Origin: JAHDNZ01 sp036721855
GTDB lineage: Bacteria > Bacillota > DTU065
DNA: 33,176 bases
Assembly (NCBI GenBank): GCA_036721855.1
Contig: DAIMKF010000020.1
Span: 1 to 33,176, forward strand
Direction: 5' to 3'
Made by a program: the position numbers and the translations under genes. Each line of letters starts with the position of its first letter. Positions within the stretch are counted from its first letter, which is position 1. The notes under the pieces were generated by a model, which saw only the letters and a list, made by a program, of their open reading frames with translations, was not told the DNA's origin and searched no databases. Positions 15,991 through 24,114 of this stretch are shown in pieces.

Positions 15991-18159
15991 TTAATCTTGG
16001 TGTGGTTCAATTTTGATCTCTATTAGGTCACCATCTTTTATCGGTGTAGAAAACTGCCCCTCTACACCGTTTAAGGTTAGTTCGAAATTGGTAGTTTTTA
16101 AGGTTGCCAGTTCATTGCTTAACTTAGCAAGTACATCTGCTACTAGAGGCTCTTTTAGCAAAACAATTTTTACATCGTCTTGATTTTTTACACTATAACC
16201 GAGAATCTTCTCTTCACCATTTACAGTAACTTGATATTGAAGGTCAAATTGATACTGATATCTCTTTCTGTTTAACTCGGCCATAACTTCTATTTTTGTT
16301 TGTTTGGGGATAAGCTCACTTAATTTTGGAAATTTGGTTGTATCCATAAACGATAACTCGTCTCCCGAGGCTACCTGTTCTTCTAAATCAACATCTCTAC
16401 CATTTAAACGCAGCGAAACTTCACTGCTTAAATCAATTTTTTCGCCATTTAAATAGTAATGACTTTTAAGAGCCTGTTCTAATGTATCCCAGCTAAAAAG
16501 TCCTTCTGTCTCTAGCCTTCTTAAAACATCAGCTACTGTTTCTAATGCCAGAATCGAGACCTGATCCCCATCTTTTAATTGGTAGTCCATACTCTCGATT
16601 TTGCCATTTACTAAAATAACCTCGTTAAGAGTATACTTTTTACCTTGCCAAGTAATAGTTTTATCTTTAAGGTCAACCAAAGAGTCTGAGGCGATCTCTT
16701 GCAAAGAGGCCAACGCCTGCTCTCCTTCTTGAGCTTTAATAATTTCAATTTCAGCTCCATCTTTAATTTTTTGCTCGATTTTAGCAGGTTCTCCAGCCAA
16801 TTTAATTTGTGCACCAAGACCTCTTTTGCCAGGTATTATCAACGGTTCACCATTGAAATAGATAGTAAGAGGTTCGCCGACTTTACCATAAATATCTAAA
16901 GTACTAAAACCCCCACTTACCAAAGCATCTCCTATGGTTAAATTCTCCCCTAATAATGTTTGCATGTTGCCATTTAAGTAGATATTATGCATTTTTAATG
17001 CACAACCATCATGGTAGGAAAGTGCGATACCAACCGGAGTAACAAAGATGGGACCGGCGGCTTTTTCATCTAACAAACCAATTTTAACCAGTACCTCTTT
17101 GCCTCTTTTGCCTATGCGTCTATGATCGATACCTAAGGCCTGTGAGATCTTCTCACTGATAAAAGGCGTAAGAGACCCTCCTCCTACTAGAATTACTGCT
17201 TGTGGAAGCGTGCTATTTAAACGCATGATTTCGGCTGCAATATCAGCTGCAATTTCTTTGCTAGCTTCTTTAATCAACTCAGCCAATTCACTTTTGGCTA
17301 TTATTTGTTCAAAGCCTACAATATCAGTATAGATAAACTCCTCATCTCTACTAGAAAAATTACGTTTTAACTCTTCGGCTGTCATAAAATCTATTAAAAG
17401 CTTTTCACATAGATGTTCGGTAACTTCATCACCGGCTTTAGAGACCATACCATAAGCTGTAATTGCACCATCTGAGGTAATGGCAATATCAGATGTTCCG
17501 GCACCTATATCAACTAAAGCTAAATTCAAACGGCGCATATCCCTAGGTATTGCCACATGTGCTGCAGCAATAGGTTCTAGAGTGAGACTGGTAAATTCTA
17601 AACCTGCTCTTTGTAACACGGCTGTTAAACTATCTATAACTAACCTTGGTAAATAAGTTGCAATTATCTCCACTTCAGCTAAGTGACCTTTTTGGCCAAT
17701 TAAATTTTTAATTCTACTCTGGTCTAGGATATAGCTCAAAACACTATAGCCAACACAATAAAAAGAATCGCTTTTTTGTCCTTCCTGGGCCACAATAGCT
17801 TTTTGGGCTTCAAATACAGCTTCTAATTCCAAGGCCTTTACTCTATCTTCAGTCAAGACCTCTCCCGGTTCAAGCTCAAGCTTGCTAAAACCCATAACCG
17901 TCTTAAGTGAGCGTCCTGCCGCAGCTACGGAAGCTTCTTTAAGCTTTAATCCGGTAGCTTTTTCTAGTTCTTCCTTAACACTTTTTACCAACTTAGCTAC
18001 CATGGGAATATCATGAATCTGACCATCTTCCATGGATCTTTGTTCATGTTCTTTAAGCAGATAATGCTTTAGTACCGGTTTATCATCTATAAACTCAATA
18101 ATCAGCCCAGCTACTTTGCGTGTTCCGATATCAATGGCAAATACCAGATTTGAATCCAC
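15991..18159 (-). CDS. FtsA-like actin-family ATPase with five C-terminal beta-grasp-like modules
   Basis: A 722-residue protein, far longer than FtsA (about 420). The N-terminal half is an FtsA/PilM-type actin fold: phosphate-1 FAIDIGTRKVAG (7-18), an SHS2-like 1C region, phosphate-2 LVDIGAGTSD (215-224) and the adenosine motif VGGGSLTPF (325-333). Residues about 430-722 hold five repeats in which a strand ends in (N/A)G and is followed exactly 13 residues later by a G/Q-D-type turn (KDGD or similar), then a short strand. The small residues start at 455, 518, 586, 647 and 697. These resemble ThiS/ubiquitin-like beta-grasp units. The GTG at 18159 was chosen because GGAGGT lies 7 bases upstream. 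It lacks a recognisable FtsZ- or membrane-binding C-terminal helix. Such long FtsA-domain proteins occur in Clostridia and their function is unknown. It leads the deoC-pdp operon. Confidence 0.8.
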   Translation of the reverse strand: MDSNLVFAIDIGTRKVAGLIIEFIDDKPVLKHYLLKEHEQRSMEDGQIHDIPMVAKLVKSVKEELEKATGLKLKEASVAAAGRSLKTVMGFSKLELEPGEVLTEDRVKALELEAVFEAQKAIVAQEGQKSDSFYCVGYSVLSYILDQSRIKNLIGQKGHLAEVEIIATYLPRLVIDSLTAVLQRAGLEFTSLTLEPIAAAHVAIPRDMRRLNLALVDIGAGTSDIAITSDGAITAYGMVSKAGDEVTEHLCEKLLIDFMTAEELKRNFSSRDEEFIYTDIVGFEQIIAKSELAELIKEASKEIAADIAAEIMRLNSTLPQAVILVGGGSLTPFISEKISQALGIDHRRIGKRGKEVLVKIGLLDEKAAGPIFVTPVGIALSYHDGCALKMHNIYLNGNMQTLLGENLTIGDALVSGGFSTLDIYGKVGEPLTIYFNGEPLIIPGKRGLGAQIKLAGEPAKIEQKIKDGAEIEIIKAQEGEQALASLQEIASDSLVDLKDKTITWQGKKYTLNEVILVNGKIESMDYQLKDGDQVSILALETVADVLRRLETEGLFSWDTLEQALKSHYYLNGEKIDLSSEVSLRLNGRDVDLEEQVASGDELSFMDTTKFPKLSELIPKQTKIEVMAELNRKRYQYQFDLQYQVTVNGEEKILGYSVKNQDDVKIVLLKEPLVADVLAKLSNELATLKTTNFELTLNGVEGQFSTPIKDGDLIEIKIEPHQD

Positions 18160-18287
18160 CAAACCCACCTCCACCACTATAGCTGCTTGGTTGCCAAAAA
18201 TAGTTTTCTTTGCATAGTTTCTTGATTTGCTTAGTGCATCCTGCTTAAAAAAAAAGGTTGTGCCAAATCAATCTTTTCAAATTAAAT

Positions 18288-18318
18288 AAACAGCTGTATC
18301 ACCAAGATACAGCTGTTT
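18288..18318 (-). terminator. Intrinsic terminator of rubrerythrin
   Basis: A 13-bp perfect stem (aaacagctgtatc with gatacagctgttt) around a 5-base loop, seven bases past the rubrerythrin stop. The minus strand continues with a T-rich tract (tttaattt). Confidence 0.8.
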
Positions 18319-18324
18319 ATAATC

Positions 18325-18861
18325 TTAATAGTTTTCTGGTTTTAATTCAAAATAACTTTGCGGATGAGCACAAGCAGGGCACACTAACGGAGCCTCTTTA
18401 CCATTGTGCACATAACCGCAGTTGCGACACATCCAAAAAACCGCTTCATCTCTTTTAAATACCTGACCCTTTGCCATATTATCTGCTAGCTTCAAATAAC
18501 GCTTTTCATGTTCCTCTTCTACCTCAGCGACTTCACGGAAAAAGGTTGCAATCTGCTCAAAACCTTCTTCTCTGGCTACTTGTTCGAATTCTTTATACAT
18601 TTTAGTCCATTCGTAATTTTCACCCTCAGCCGCAACCCTTAGATTAGACTCGGTATCTTCTAGAAGATCAAGGAATTTGAAAATTCTTTTGGCATGTTCT
18701 TTCTCATTTCTGGCTGTTTCTTCGAAAATATAGGCTATCTGTTCAAAACCTTCTTTTTTGGCTTTCTCTGCAAAGAAGGTATATTTGTTGCGAGCTTGTG
18801 ATTCCCCGGCAAAAGCAGCCATTAGATTAGCTTCGGTTTTTGAACCTTTTAGTTCTTTCAA
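18325..18861 (-). CDS. rbr: Rubrerythrin
   Basis: Non-haem di-iron peroxide reductase of anaerobes, cytoplasmic, taking electrons through its own rubredoxin domain. The 178 residues hold a four-helix ferritin-like domain with iron ligands Glu20, Glu53, His56 and the VEEEHEKR block near Glu115/His118, then a rubredoxin-type Fe(Cys)4 site at Cys145/148 and Cys161/164. Length and order are typical of classic rubrerythrin. The start is a TTG, set by AGGAGG seven bases upstream; no ATG fits. It is monocistronic: it has its own terminator, and an extended -10 promoter lies directly downstream of the hairpin that ends the neighbouring gene. It marks an oxygen-sensitive lifestyle. Confidence 0.95.
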   Translation of the reverse strand: MKELKGSKTEANLMAAFAGESQARNKYTFFAEKAKKEGFEQIAYIFEETARNEKEHAKRIFKFLDLLEDTESNLRVAAEGENYEWTKMYKEFEQVAREEGFEQIATFFREVAEVEEEHEKRYLKLADNMAKGQVFKRDEAVFWMCRNCGYVHNGKEAPLVCPACAHPQSYFELKPENY

Positions 18862-18901
18862 AACAATTCCTCCTAGTAATAATTACTGACAACATATCGT
18901 T

Positions 18902-18910
18902 ATAATACCA
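18902..18910 (-). promoter_or_regulatory. Putative extended -10 promoter of rubrerythrin
   Basis: TGGTATTAT on the minus strand (extended -10) lies about 40 bases before the TTG start. The position of the -35 would fall inside the terminator hairpin at 18911-18940 and matches poorly (GGTTAA), which suggests reliance on the extended -10 or on an activator. Confidence 0.4.
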
Positions 18911-18940
18911 CAAAATCTCTGGTCTTAACCAGAGATTTTG
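18911..18940 (-). terminator. Hairpin terminator between rubrerythrin and the upstream gene
   Basis: A 13-bp perfect stem (caaaatctctggt with accagagattttg) around a ctta loop, 12 bases after the stop of the secreted-protein gene at 18952. The T tail is short on the minus strand and better on the plus strand (gtttttc), so it may act in both directions. Confidence 0.7.
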
Positions 18941-18951
18941 TTTTTCTTAAA

Positions 18952-19677
18952 TTAATTAATGGCGTTTGGAGCAATATAGGCAATGATATTTTTGAAAAGC
19001 TGGCTGAAATTCTCATTGCTTAAATAAAGTGAATTATTAATAGGGAATGATACAAAGATGCTACCTTCATTTTCGATAATACAGGCGTTTTTCTCATCAG
19101 GCTCACTAGGAGTTATTTTATCAGCATTAGTCCAACTAGCAAGAACCTCGCCATGAGTTAAATTAACAATCTGGGTACTGCTACCGATATTGTCCAAACC
19201 TTCACCAAAACCTTTGAAAATCTTATGCGATTCAAACAAAATATAGTTATGTTTGTCTTTAGCATTATTCCAGACACCCCAAGTAACACCAAAAATATCG
19301 GCTAACTGATAAGAAGTTATGCTACCATCTTCTTTTCTTAAAGATGTAGAATAGCAGGCAAAGAGCTTGCCTCCACGATCGACAAAATCAAAATAAGCAT
19401 CAGCTTCGTCATCACCCATAACCCCATTATCTGGTAATACAACTGCTTCATAATTTTTGAGTGCGCCATCTTCTACATCTAAATCGGTAACCACTTCAAA
19501 GTTGGCAAATTCTTTAAGCCAGTTGATAAAAAAGTTGAAATCGTTGTTATAAGATGGATAGTTAGTCGGTCTGTTAATAGTTTTCAAAGACTTTACTACA
19601 GCCAATGGCTTTTTGGCGAAAGCTACTCCCGAAGCTAAAATTACAAGTACCAGCATAGCAAAGATAAACCTTTTCAT
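18952..19677 (-). CDS. Secreted ThuA / glutamine-amidotransferase-like-fold protein
   Basis: A 241-residue exported protein. A signal peptide (about 1-21, ending GVAFA) precedes an alpha/beta sequence with the strand-turn pattern YEAVVLPDNGVMGDDEADAY, a FVDRGGKLFACYS stretch and YQLADIFGV. This order is typical of the class I glutamine amidotransferase-like fold seen in ThuA proteins and in the trimerisation domain of GH42 beta-galactosidases. The cysteine in LFACYS sits at the nucleophile-elbow position, but no His-Glu partner is clear, so enzymatic activity is doubtful. It may be a carbohydrate-related lone domain. The RBS is AGGGGGA. It is alone between a hairpin terminator and a 351-base intergenic region that holds a 13-bp inverted repeat. 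Family assignment is by pattern only. Confidence 0.6.
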   Translation of the reverse strand: MKRFIFAMLVLVILASGVAFAKKPLAVVKSLKTINRPTNYPSYNNDFNFFINWLKEFANFEVVTDLDVEDGALKNYEAVVLPDNGVMGDDEADAYFDFVDRGGKLFACYSTSLRKEDGSITSYQLADIFGVTWGVWNNAKDKHNYILFESHKIFKGFGEGLDNIGSSTQIVNLTHGEVLASWTNADKITPSEPDEKNACIIENEGSIFVSFPINNSLYLSNENFSQLFKNIIAYIAPNAIN

Positions 19678-19770
19678 CTATATTCCCCCTCTTTTGTCTT
19701 TGGAAAAGAACTGATCACATACATTATTCAGCTTCAAATATATTTCCCCTGCCATTTGTGCTCTTTTCTG

Positions 19771-19802
19771 TAAAGATTTAGCAGGAATATGCTAAATCTT
19801 TA
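19771..19802 (-). promoter_or_regulatory. 13-bp inverted repeat, possible operator or leader hairpin
   Basis: taaagatttagca and tgctaaatcttta pair perfectly around a 6-base centre. No T tract follows on either strand, so it is not a terminator. It lies about 95 bases upstream of the secreted ThuA-like gene and 225 bases before the plus-strand gene at 20029, placed to regulate either. Confidence 0.45.
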
Positions 19803-19904
19803 TGAATACAACTGTTACATAACAACTATTTCCAACCGATACCTCTCTATTTCCTTTTAGCCCCCCTATTTTTCCTTAGAGTGAAAGAAGAGAGTCCTTT
19901 CATA

Positions 19905-19943
19905 TCAAACTGACAGAGGTTTTCTTGTCAGTTTGACTTTTTT
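19905..19943 (+). terminator. Plus-strand terminator-like hairpin in the leader of the secreted multidomain protein
   Basis: An 11-bp stem (tcaaactgaca with tgtcagtttga), a 10-base loop and a six-T tail. No plus-strand gene lies upstream within 1.2 kb, so it has no obvious transcript to end. It could be an attenuator in a leader transcript, or end a small RNA. Confidence 0.55.
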
Positions 19944-19961
19944 AAATATTATTCATATGGT
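19933..19961 (+). promoter_or_regulatory. Putative sigma-A promoter of the gene at 20029
   Basis: TTGACT (19933-19938), a 17-base spacer and TATGGT (19956-19961). The -35 overlaps the right arm and first tail base of the preceding hairpin. The leader to the ATG would be about 60 bases. The intervening 351-base region otherwise holds only the inverted repeat at 19771 and a small tgaaag/ctttca hairpin near 19882-19902. Confidence 0.45.
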
Positions 19962-20028
19962 AAGATTAGAATGAGTAACCTCAAATGAGAGTTTTTGTCA
20001 AAAAAAGGTAACAAGGAGGGATATTATC

Positions 20029-21687
20029 ATGAAAGCAAAAAAAATCTTCGCGGCTCTTTTAGTGGTTTTCATCTTTTCACTATTTGCTTTAGCCGGTATA
20101 GATTTAAGTGATCCGATCCAAACGGGTGGAAAAACACCCGGAACAATACCTAGTTTAGGCACTACCTATATTGAAGGAAAGCTCTATACAACAGGTGGCC
20201 AACCTCTTAAAGAGGGTAAAATTTATATTTCTATTGGCTCAAAATCTTATCAAGCTTATAGCGATTTTCAAGGTTATTTTCGCCTTGTTCTACCCCTTGG
20301 TGAATTACCCAACATGATTATTTTGCAAGTTGAAGCTAACGGATATATTCCGGAAAATCGCGTTTATTATACTAGTAACCTTAGGCAAAATGATTTCTCT
20401 TTTAATTTATCTCCCCTTCATGGCAACTATATTCTTATCGATCCTAGGGTTCACCATCTTGGTGATGATCTCTACACCGGTCTTGCCAATTCTCAATTTC
20501 AACTACCTACCGAGGGACTTAGGTATCAGACCAGTTTTAATTTACCAATTCCACCGGGTCAAATCGACAGAGCCATTTTGCGCCTCACAGTTAAGGGAGC
20601 TGAATCCAACAACCCGATTGAAATAAATAGCCAAAGAGTCGGCTATTTAAAACTAAAAAATAATTTCGGCAACTCTGGTGAATTTCAACTAGAAATACCG
20701 GTGAATGTGCTGAGAAGCGGTTCGAATGCCCTTAGTATTTCTTCTTGTTATGATAATGACTACGATGATTTTGAGTTTTCCAATGTGCGTTTAGAAATAA
20801 TACCTAAACAGTTCTTTAACGTTCCTAAAATTGAGATCCACCAACCTCAAGACGACTCACAAATAACTAGCTATGACCTACCTGCTAAAGTTAACTTAAA
20901 AGCTACCGTCTCAGCCGATGCCAATATCAGCTCTATTGCTGTTAACGGCAAAATACTAGGTGGTGTTTGGGGACGCTTCGCTGGAATTAATGAGATTCTA
21001 TCCTTATCTGCCGGTAGAAACACAATTACTATCGAAGCTACCGACATCTACGGCCAAACCACCAAAAAGACAATTGCCATTACTGTCTTAAGTTATCCTT
21101 CATTTTCCTATAGTCTCGACGAATTATTTTCGCTTGGTTTTCTTAACGAGCATCAAAACGCTTTACGCTATTTACAAAACTCACTTCAAGAAAATACCCT
21201 TGCCCTCTATTACCCTATGTGGGGTGAAAAATACTTTCACTCTTCTTTCTTAGAAAGATATCGCTTTTTAGATACCAACCGTTTAGATCTTCCAGCTGTT
21301 TTTAGAAATGGCCAAACCAAGATCACCAACTTTAGCTCTTACTATTCTCCTTATATAACCAATCTTGTTCCCCAGTTTATCACCTACTACCGTGATACAT
21401 CAACTTATAACCGTTTAAGCGGTAGGCTAAATCTTGAATATATCCCGGCTAATATTTATCGGGATCTAGCTATCTATCTAATCTTAGCAGAGACCAGTGG
21501 CTATAATACAAACTACCTTGAAGCCAGGGAAGTTTTTCAGGCAACCAGAAATCGCTCATATCAAACTAGCTCTCTTAATATTGATATTCCTGTCTCTTTT
21601 TCACAAACCCCCAAAACTCAGTACCGCTATATCCTAGCAATACATGACGCCAATACCAAAGAGCTTTTATACTGTAGACTCTTTTAG
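20029..21687 (+). CDS. Secreted multidomain protein (carboxypeptidase-regulatory-like, Ig-like, Omp28-like tail)
   Basis: A 552-residue exported protein of no recognised overall family. A signal peptide (about 1-23, ending FALAG) is followed by a carboxypeptidase-regulatory-like beta domain (about 40-110: EGKLYTTGGQPLKEGKIYIS), a jelly-roll-like region (about 130-260), a glucodextranase-B/Ig-like domain (about 268-355: IEIHQPQDDSQI to TIEATDIYGQTTKKTI) and a C-terminal domain (about 370-552). The last has LYYPMWGEKYF and LPAVFRNGQTKI, which recall the thioredoxin-like Omp28 family but without its cysteines. It is Tyr/Asn-rich. AGGAGGG precedes the ATG. It is monocistronic, ending in a bidirectional terminator. 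Likely a surface or periplasmic binding protein; the domain calls are by pattern. Confidence 0.6.
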   Translation: MKAKKIFAALLVVFIFSLFALAGIDLSDPIQTGGKTPGTIPSLGTTYIEGKLYTTGGQPLKEGKIYISIGSKSYQAYSDFQGYFRLVLPLGELPNMIILQVEANGYIPENRVYYTSNLRQNDFSFNLSPLHGNYILIDPRVHHLGDDLYTGLANSQFQLPTEGLRYQTSFNLPIPPGQIDRAILRLTVKGAESNNPIEINSQRVGYLKLKNNFGNSGEFQLEIPVNVLRSGSNALSISSCYDNDYDDFEFSNVRLEIIPKQFFNVPKIEIHQPQDDSQITSYDLPAKVNLKATVSADANISSIAVNGKILGGVWGRFAGINEILSLSAGRNTITIEATDIYGQTTKKTIAITVLSYPSFSYSLDELFSLGFLNEHQNALRYLQNSLQENTLALYYPMWGEKYFHSSFLERYRFLDTNRLDLPAVFRNGQTKITNFSSYYSPYITNLVPQFITYYRDTSTYNRLSGRLNLEYIPANIYRDLAIYLILAETSGYNTNYLEAREVFQATRNRSYQTSSLNIDIPVSFSQTPKTQYRYILAIHDANTKELLYCRLF

Positions 21688-21753
21688 AACCTTGGTCTTT
21701 ACTATATAGGCTACCTTGTTTTAAAAAATCTAGTTATCAGAATAAATTTAGCT

Positions 21754-21785
21754 ATTAAAAAAGCGCCATATGGCGCTTTTTTAAT
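21754..21785. terminator. Bidirectional intrinsic terminator
   Basis: A 14-bp stem (attaaaaaagcgcc with ggcgcttttttaat) around an atat loop, with T tracts on both strands. It serves the plus-strand secreted protein and, overlapping its stop codon, the minus-strand methyltransferase. Confidence 0.9.
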
Positions 21786-22941
21786 AGACTTTGACCCAAA
21801 GGCACTTTAAATAAAGGCTTTCCGGAATAAATAAATTCCAGGGATGATCTAAGGATTGATAAGTCACACCTACAACCTGTAAACTATGACCCGAGTTAGA
21901 ATAAGCTCTTCTTAGGGCATTTATTAGTAGATCTAGATCAGCTGCAAATGCACAACTGCAAAGTCCTACAATACCTTCTTTTTTGAGATGTGGTCTCGCT
22001 AAAGAAACCATGTTTTGAAAGATTGTCAAACCCTTTTTCTTTTCCTCTTTCTTTTTTATCAAAGCAGGCGGATCGAGGACAATAATATCAAAAGGAGGAC
22101 CGTTATAGTCTTTAAGATAATCTTCGTAGTAGGTATTAATAAACTCGACATTACCTAGCTTATTTAATGCTTTATTTTCAAGGCCAAATTTCACTGAGTC
22201 TTGATCTTTATCCAGAGCAATAACCTTGGTTGCCCCAGCTTTAGCCATGTTAAAGGCAAAGCCACCTGTATACGCAAAAGCATCTAAAGCCAAAGCATTT
22301 TGTGGCGTTAGTTTTCTTGCCCACAACCGTGAATCTCTCTGATCAAAGAAAAAGCCTGTTTTTTGCCCTTTTTTAACATCCACCTTGTATTTAAGACCAT
22401 GTTCCTCGATAATTAATTGATCTGGTGGTAACTCACCATAAAGGAGTCCAACATGGCGAGTCAGAATATCTGCTTGAGTAGTTTCAAAGTCACTGCGTTC
22501 AAATATCCCTCTGGGTTTTATCACCTGAGTTAAAGCTCTCACTAGATAATCTTTATAACATTCCATACCAATATTTCTAATTTGAACTACCAAATAGTCA
22601 TTATATTTATCCGCTATCACTCCAGGCAATTGATCTGCTTCAGCGTGGAGTAGACGGTAAGAATCTGCAAATAGAGCTGTTCTTTTTTGCCATGCTTTTT
22701 TGACTCTGGTAATAAAAAAGGCTTCATTGATCTCTTCATCTTTTGTTGTTAGCATTCTTACGGCAACATTTGATCTAGAGTAAAAACCTTTGCCCAAAAA
22801 ATGATAGTCCTGACTAAAAACATTACATATTGCTCCATCTTCTTCTTTTCCTTCAATGGCTTTTATTTCGTCACGAAAGACATTGGGATAGCCGTTTTTA
22901 ATCTTTATTTCCCTATTGGATTTTAGAAATACAAGCAGCAT
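21781..22941 (-). CDS. Class I SAM-dependent rRNA methyltransferase (RlmI/COG1092 family)
   Basis: A 386-residue protein with an N-terminal PUA-like RNA-binding domain (about 1-70, including KGFYSRSNVAVRML), a middle segment, and a Rossmann methyltransferase domain with KTGFFFDQRDSR, the SAM-binding DAFAYTGGFAFNMAKAG and the catalytic-region motif VLDPPALIKKK. The family makes m5C in 23S rRNA (RlmI, position 1962 in E. coli) and related marks. The ATG at 22941 was chosen because AGGGG lies 8 bases upstream; an earlier in-frame start 20 codons before would overlap the promoter region of dinB. It is divergent from dinB with 39 bases between, so their promoters must overlap coding sequence. The stop codon lies inside the terminator stem. 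Confidence 0.88.
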   Translation of the reverse strand: MLLVFLKSNREIKIKNGYPNVFRDEIKAIEGKEEDGAICNVFSQDYHFLGKGFYSRSNVAVRMLTTKDEEINEAFFITRVKKAWQKRTALFADSYRLLHAEADQLPGVIADKYNDYLVVQIRNIGMECYKDYLVRALTQVIKPRGIFERSDFETTQADILTRHVGLLYGELPPDQLIIEEHGLKYKVDVKKGQKTGFFFDQRDSRLWARKLTPQNALALDAFAYTGGFAFNMAKAGATKVIALDKDQDSVKFGLENKALNKLGNVEFINTYYEDYLKDYNGPPFDIIVLDPPALIKKKEEKKKGLTIFQNMVSLARPHLKKEGIVGLCSCAFAADLDLLINALRRAYSNSGHSLQVVGVTYQSLDHPWNLFIPESLYLKCLWVKVY

Positions 22942-22980
22942 CTTTTTCCCCTCATTTCTAACCCCAAAAGAGGTGAGTTT

Positions 22981-24114
22981 ATGTCCAGAACTATTGTTCA
23001 TGTTGATATGGATGCTTTTTTTGCTGCGGTAGAGATTAGAGATAATCCCTCCCTTGCGGGCAAGCCCGTTATTATTGGTGGTGATACAGATTCAAGACGT
23101 GGAGTAGTTTCTACCTGTTCGTATGAAGCGAGAAAATTTGGGGTGCACTCAGCAATGCCGATGATTCAGGCCAGAAAGCTATGCCCCCAAGGAATCTTCT
23201 TAAAAGGCAACCCGGAAAAGTATATTGCTGTCTCCCATGAATTAATGGCTCTGTTTGATGAGTTTACTCCTTTAGTCAAACCTCTTTCCATCGATGAAGC
23301 TTTTTTAGATATGACTGGCTGTGAACACTTTTACAAGGACCTAGTTTTAATGGGACAAAGTATTAAAAACCGTATACGCGAAAAACTTCTTCTAACAGCA
23401 AGTGTAGGTATCGCTCCCAATATGTTTTTGGCCAAACTCGCTTCGGAAAAACAAAAACCAGATGGTCTTACAATTGTCACTAATCCCCTTGCCTTTTTAG
23501 ATACCATACCCCTTAACAAGATGTGGGGTGTTGGTAAACAAACATATGAAAAACTAGTTTCTTTAGGAATTAATGATATTCCTGCTTTAAGAAAGACCCC
23601 TCAGGATATTTTAGTTAAAACCTTAGGTAAACAAGGATATCAACTATATCAACTCGCACATGGAATCGATAACCGCCCGGTTAAACCAAATACAAGCACT
23701 AAATCCTTAGGTGCTGAAGAAACATTCGCCGAAAATATTAGAGGTGAAACCGTACACAGAGAATTGATCCTTTTAACCGATAAAACAGCCCGACGCTTAA
23801 GGAAGCTAGGTCTGCAATGCCGTACGGTTACAGTTAAATTTCGTTATCCCGATTTTACCACCTTTGAAAAGAGCCGCTCCTTAATTGAAGCAACTGCTGA
23901 TACCGACCTATTACTGGCTACAGTCTTAGAGCTTGCCAAACCTTTTGCGGGACCGTTTCGGCTTTTAGGTGTCTCACTTAGTAACTTTACTGGTGCGAAG
24001 ACCCAAAGCCTTTTTACTAAAAAAGACAACCTAAAACTCTGGCAAACTATCGATTATTTAAGAGAAAAAGGCTTAGATATCAAAAAAGCAACTACCTTAA
24101 AAAAGGACTCTTGA
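22981..24114 (+). CDS. dinB: DNA polymerase IV (Y-family)
   Basis: Translesion DNA polymerase of 377 residues, cytoplasmic. Metal ligands are Asp9, Asp11 (HVDMDAFFAAVE), Asp105 and Glu106 (SIDEAFLD); Phe13 is the steric gate. The palm/fingers part contains GVVSTCSYEARKFGV, followed by the thumb (LASEKQKPDGLT, MWGVGKQT helix-hairpin-helix) and little-finger domain (about 240-340). A QSLF near the C terminus (in AKTQSLFTKK) resembles the sliding-clamp-binding motif, one residue short of the usual QLSLF. The ATG follows AGAGGTGAG. No LexA-type box is evident in the 39-base divergent gap. The gene is followed by a 491-base non-coding gap. Confidence 0.95.
   Translation: MSRTIVHVDMDAFFAAVEIRDNPSLAGKPVIIGGDTDSRRGVVSTCSYEARKFGVHSAMPMIQARKLCPQGIFLKGNPEKYIAVSHELMALFDEFTPLVKPLSIDEAFLDMTGCEHFYKDLVLMGQSIKNRIREKLLLTASVGIAPNMFLAKLASEKQKPDGLTIVTNPLAFLDTIPLNKMWGVGKQTYEKLVSLGINDIPALRKTPQDILVKTLGKQGYQLYQLAHGIDNRPVKPNTSTKSLGAEETFAENIRGETVHRELILLTDKTARRLRKLGLQCRTVTVKFRYPDFTTFEKSRSLIEATADTDLLLATVLELAKPFAGPFRLLGVSLSNFTGAKTQSLFTKKDNLKLWQTIDYLREKGLDIKKATTLKKDS

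Noticed and set aside
18862..18901. PerR or Fur box upstream of rubrerythrin
   Set aside because: The AT-rich sequence (taattatta) is only partly palindromic and does not match the consensus well.
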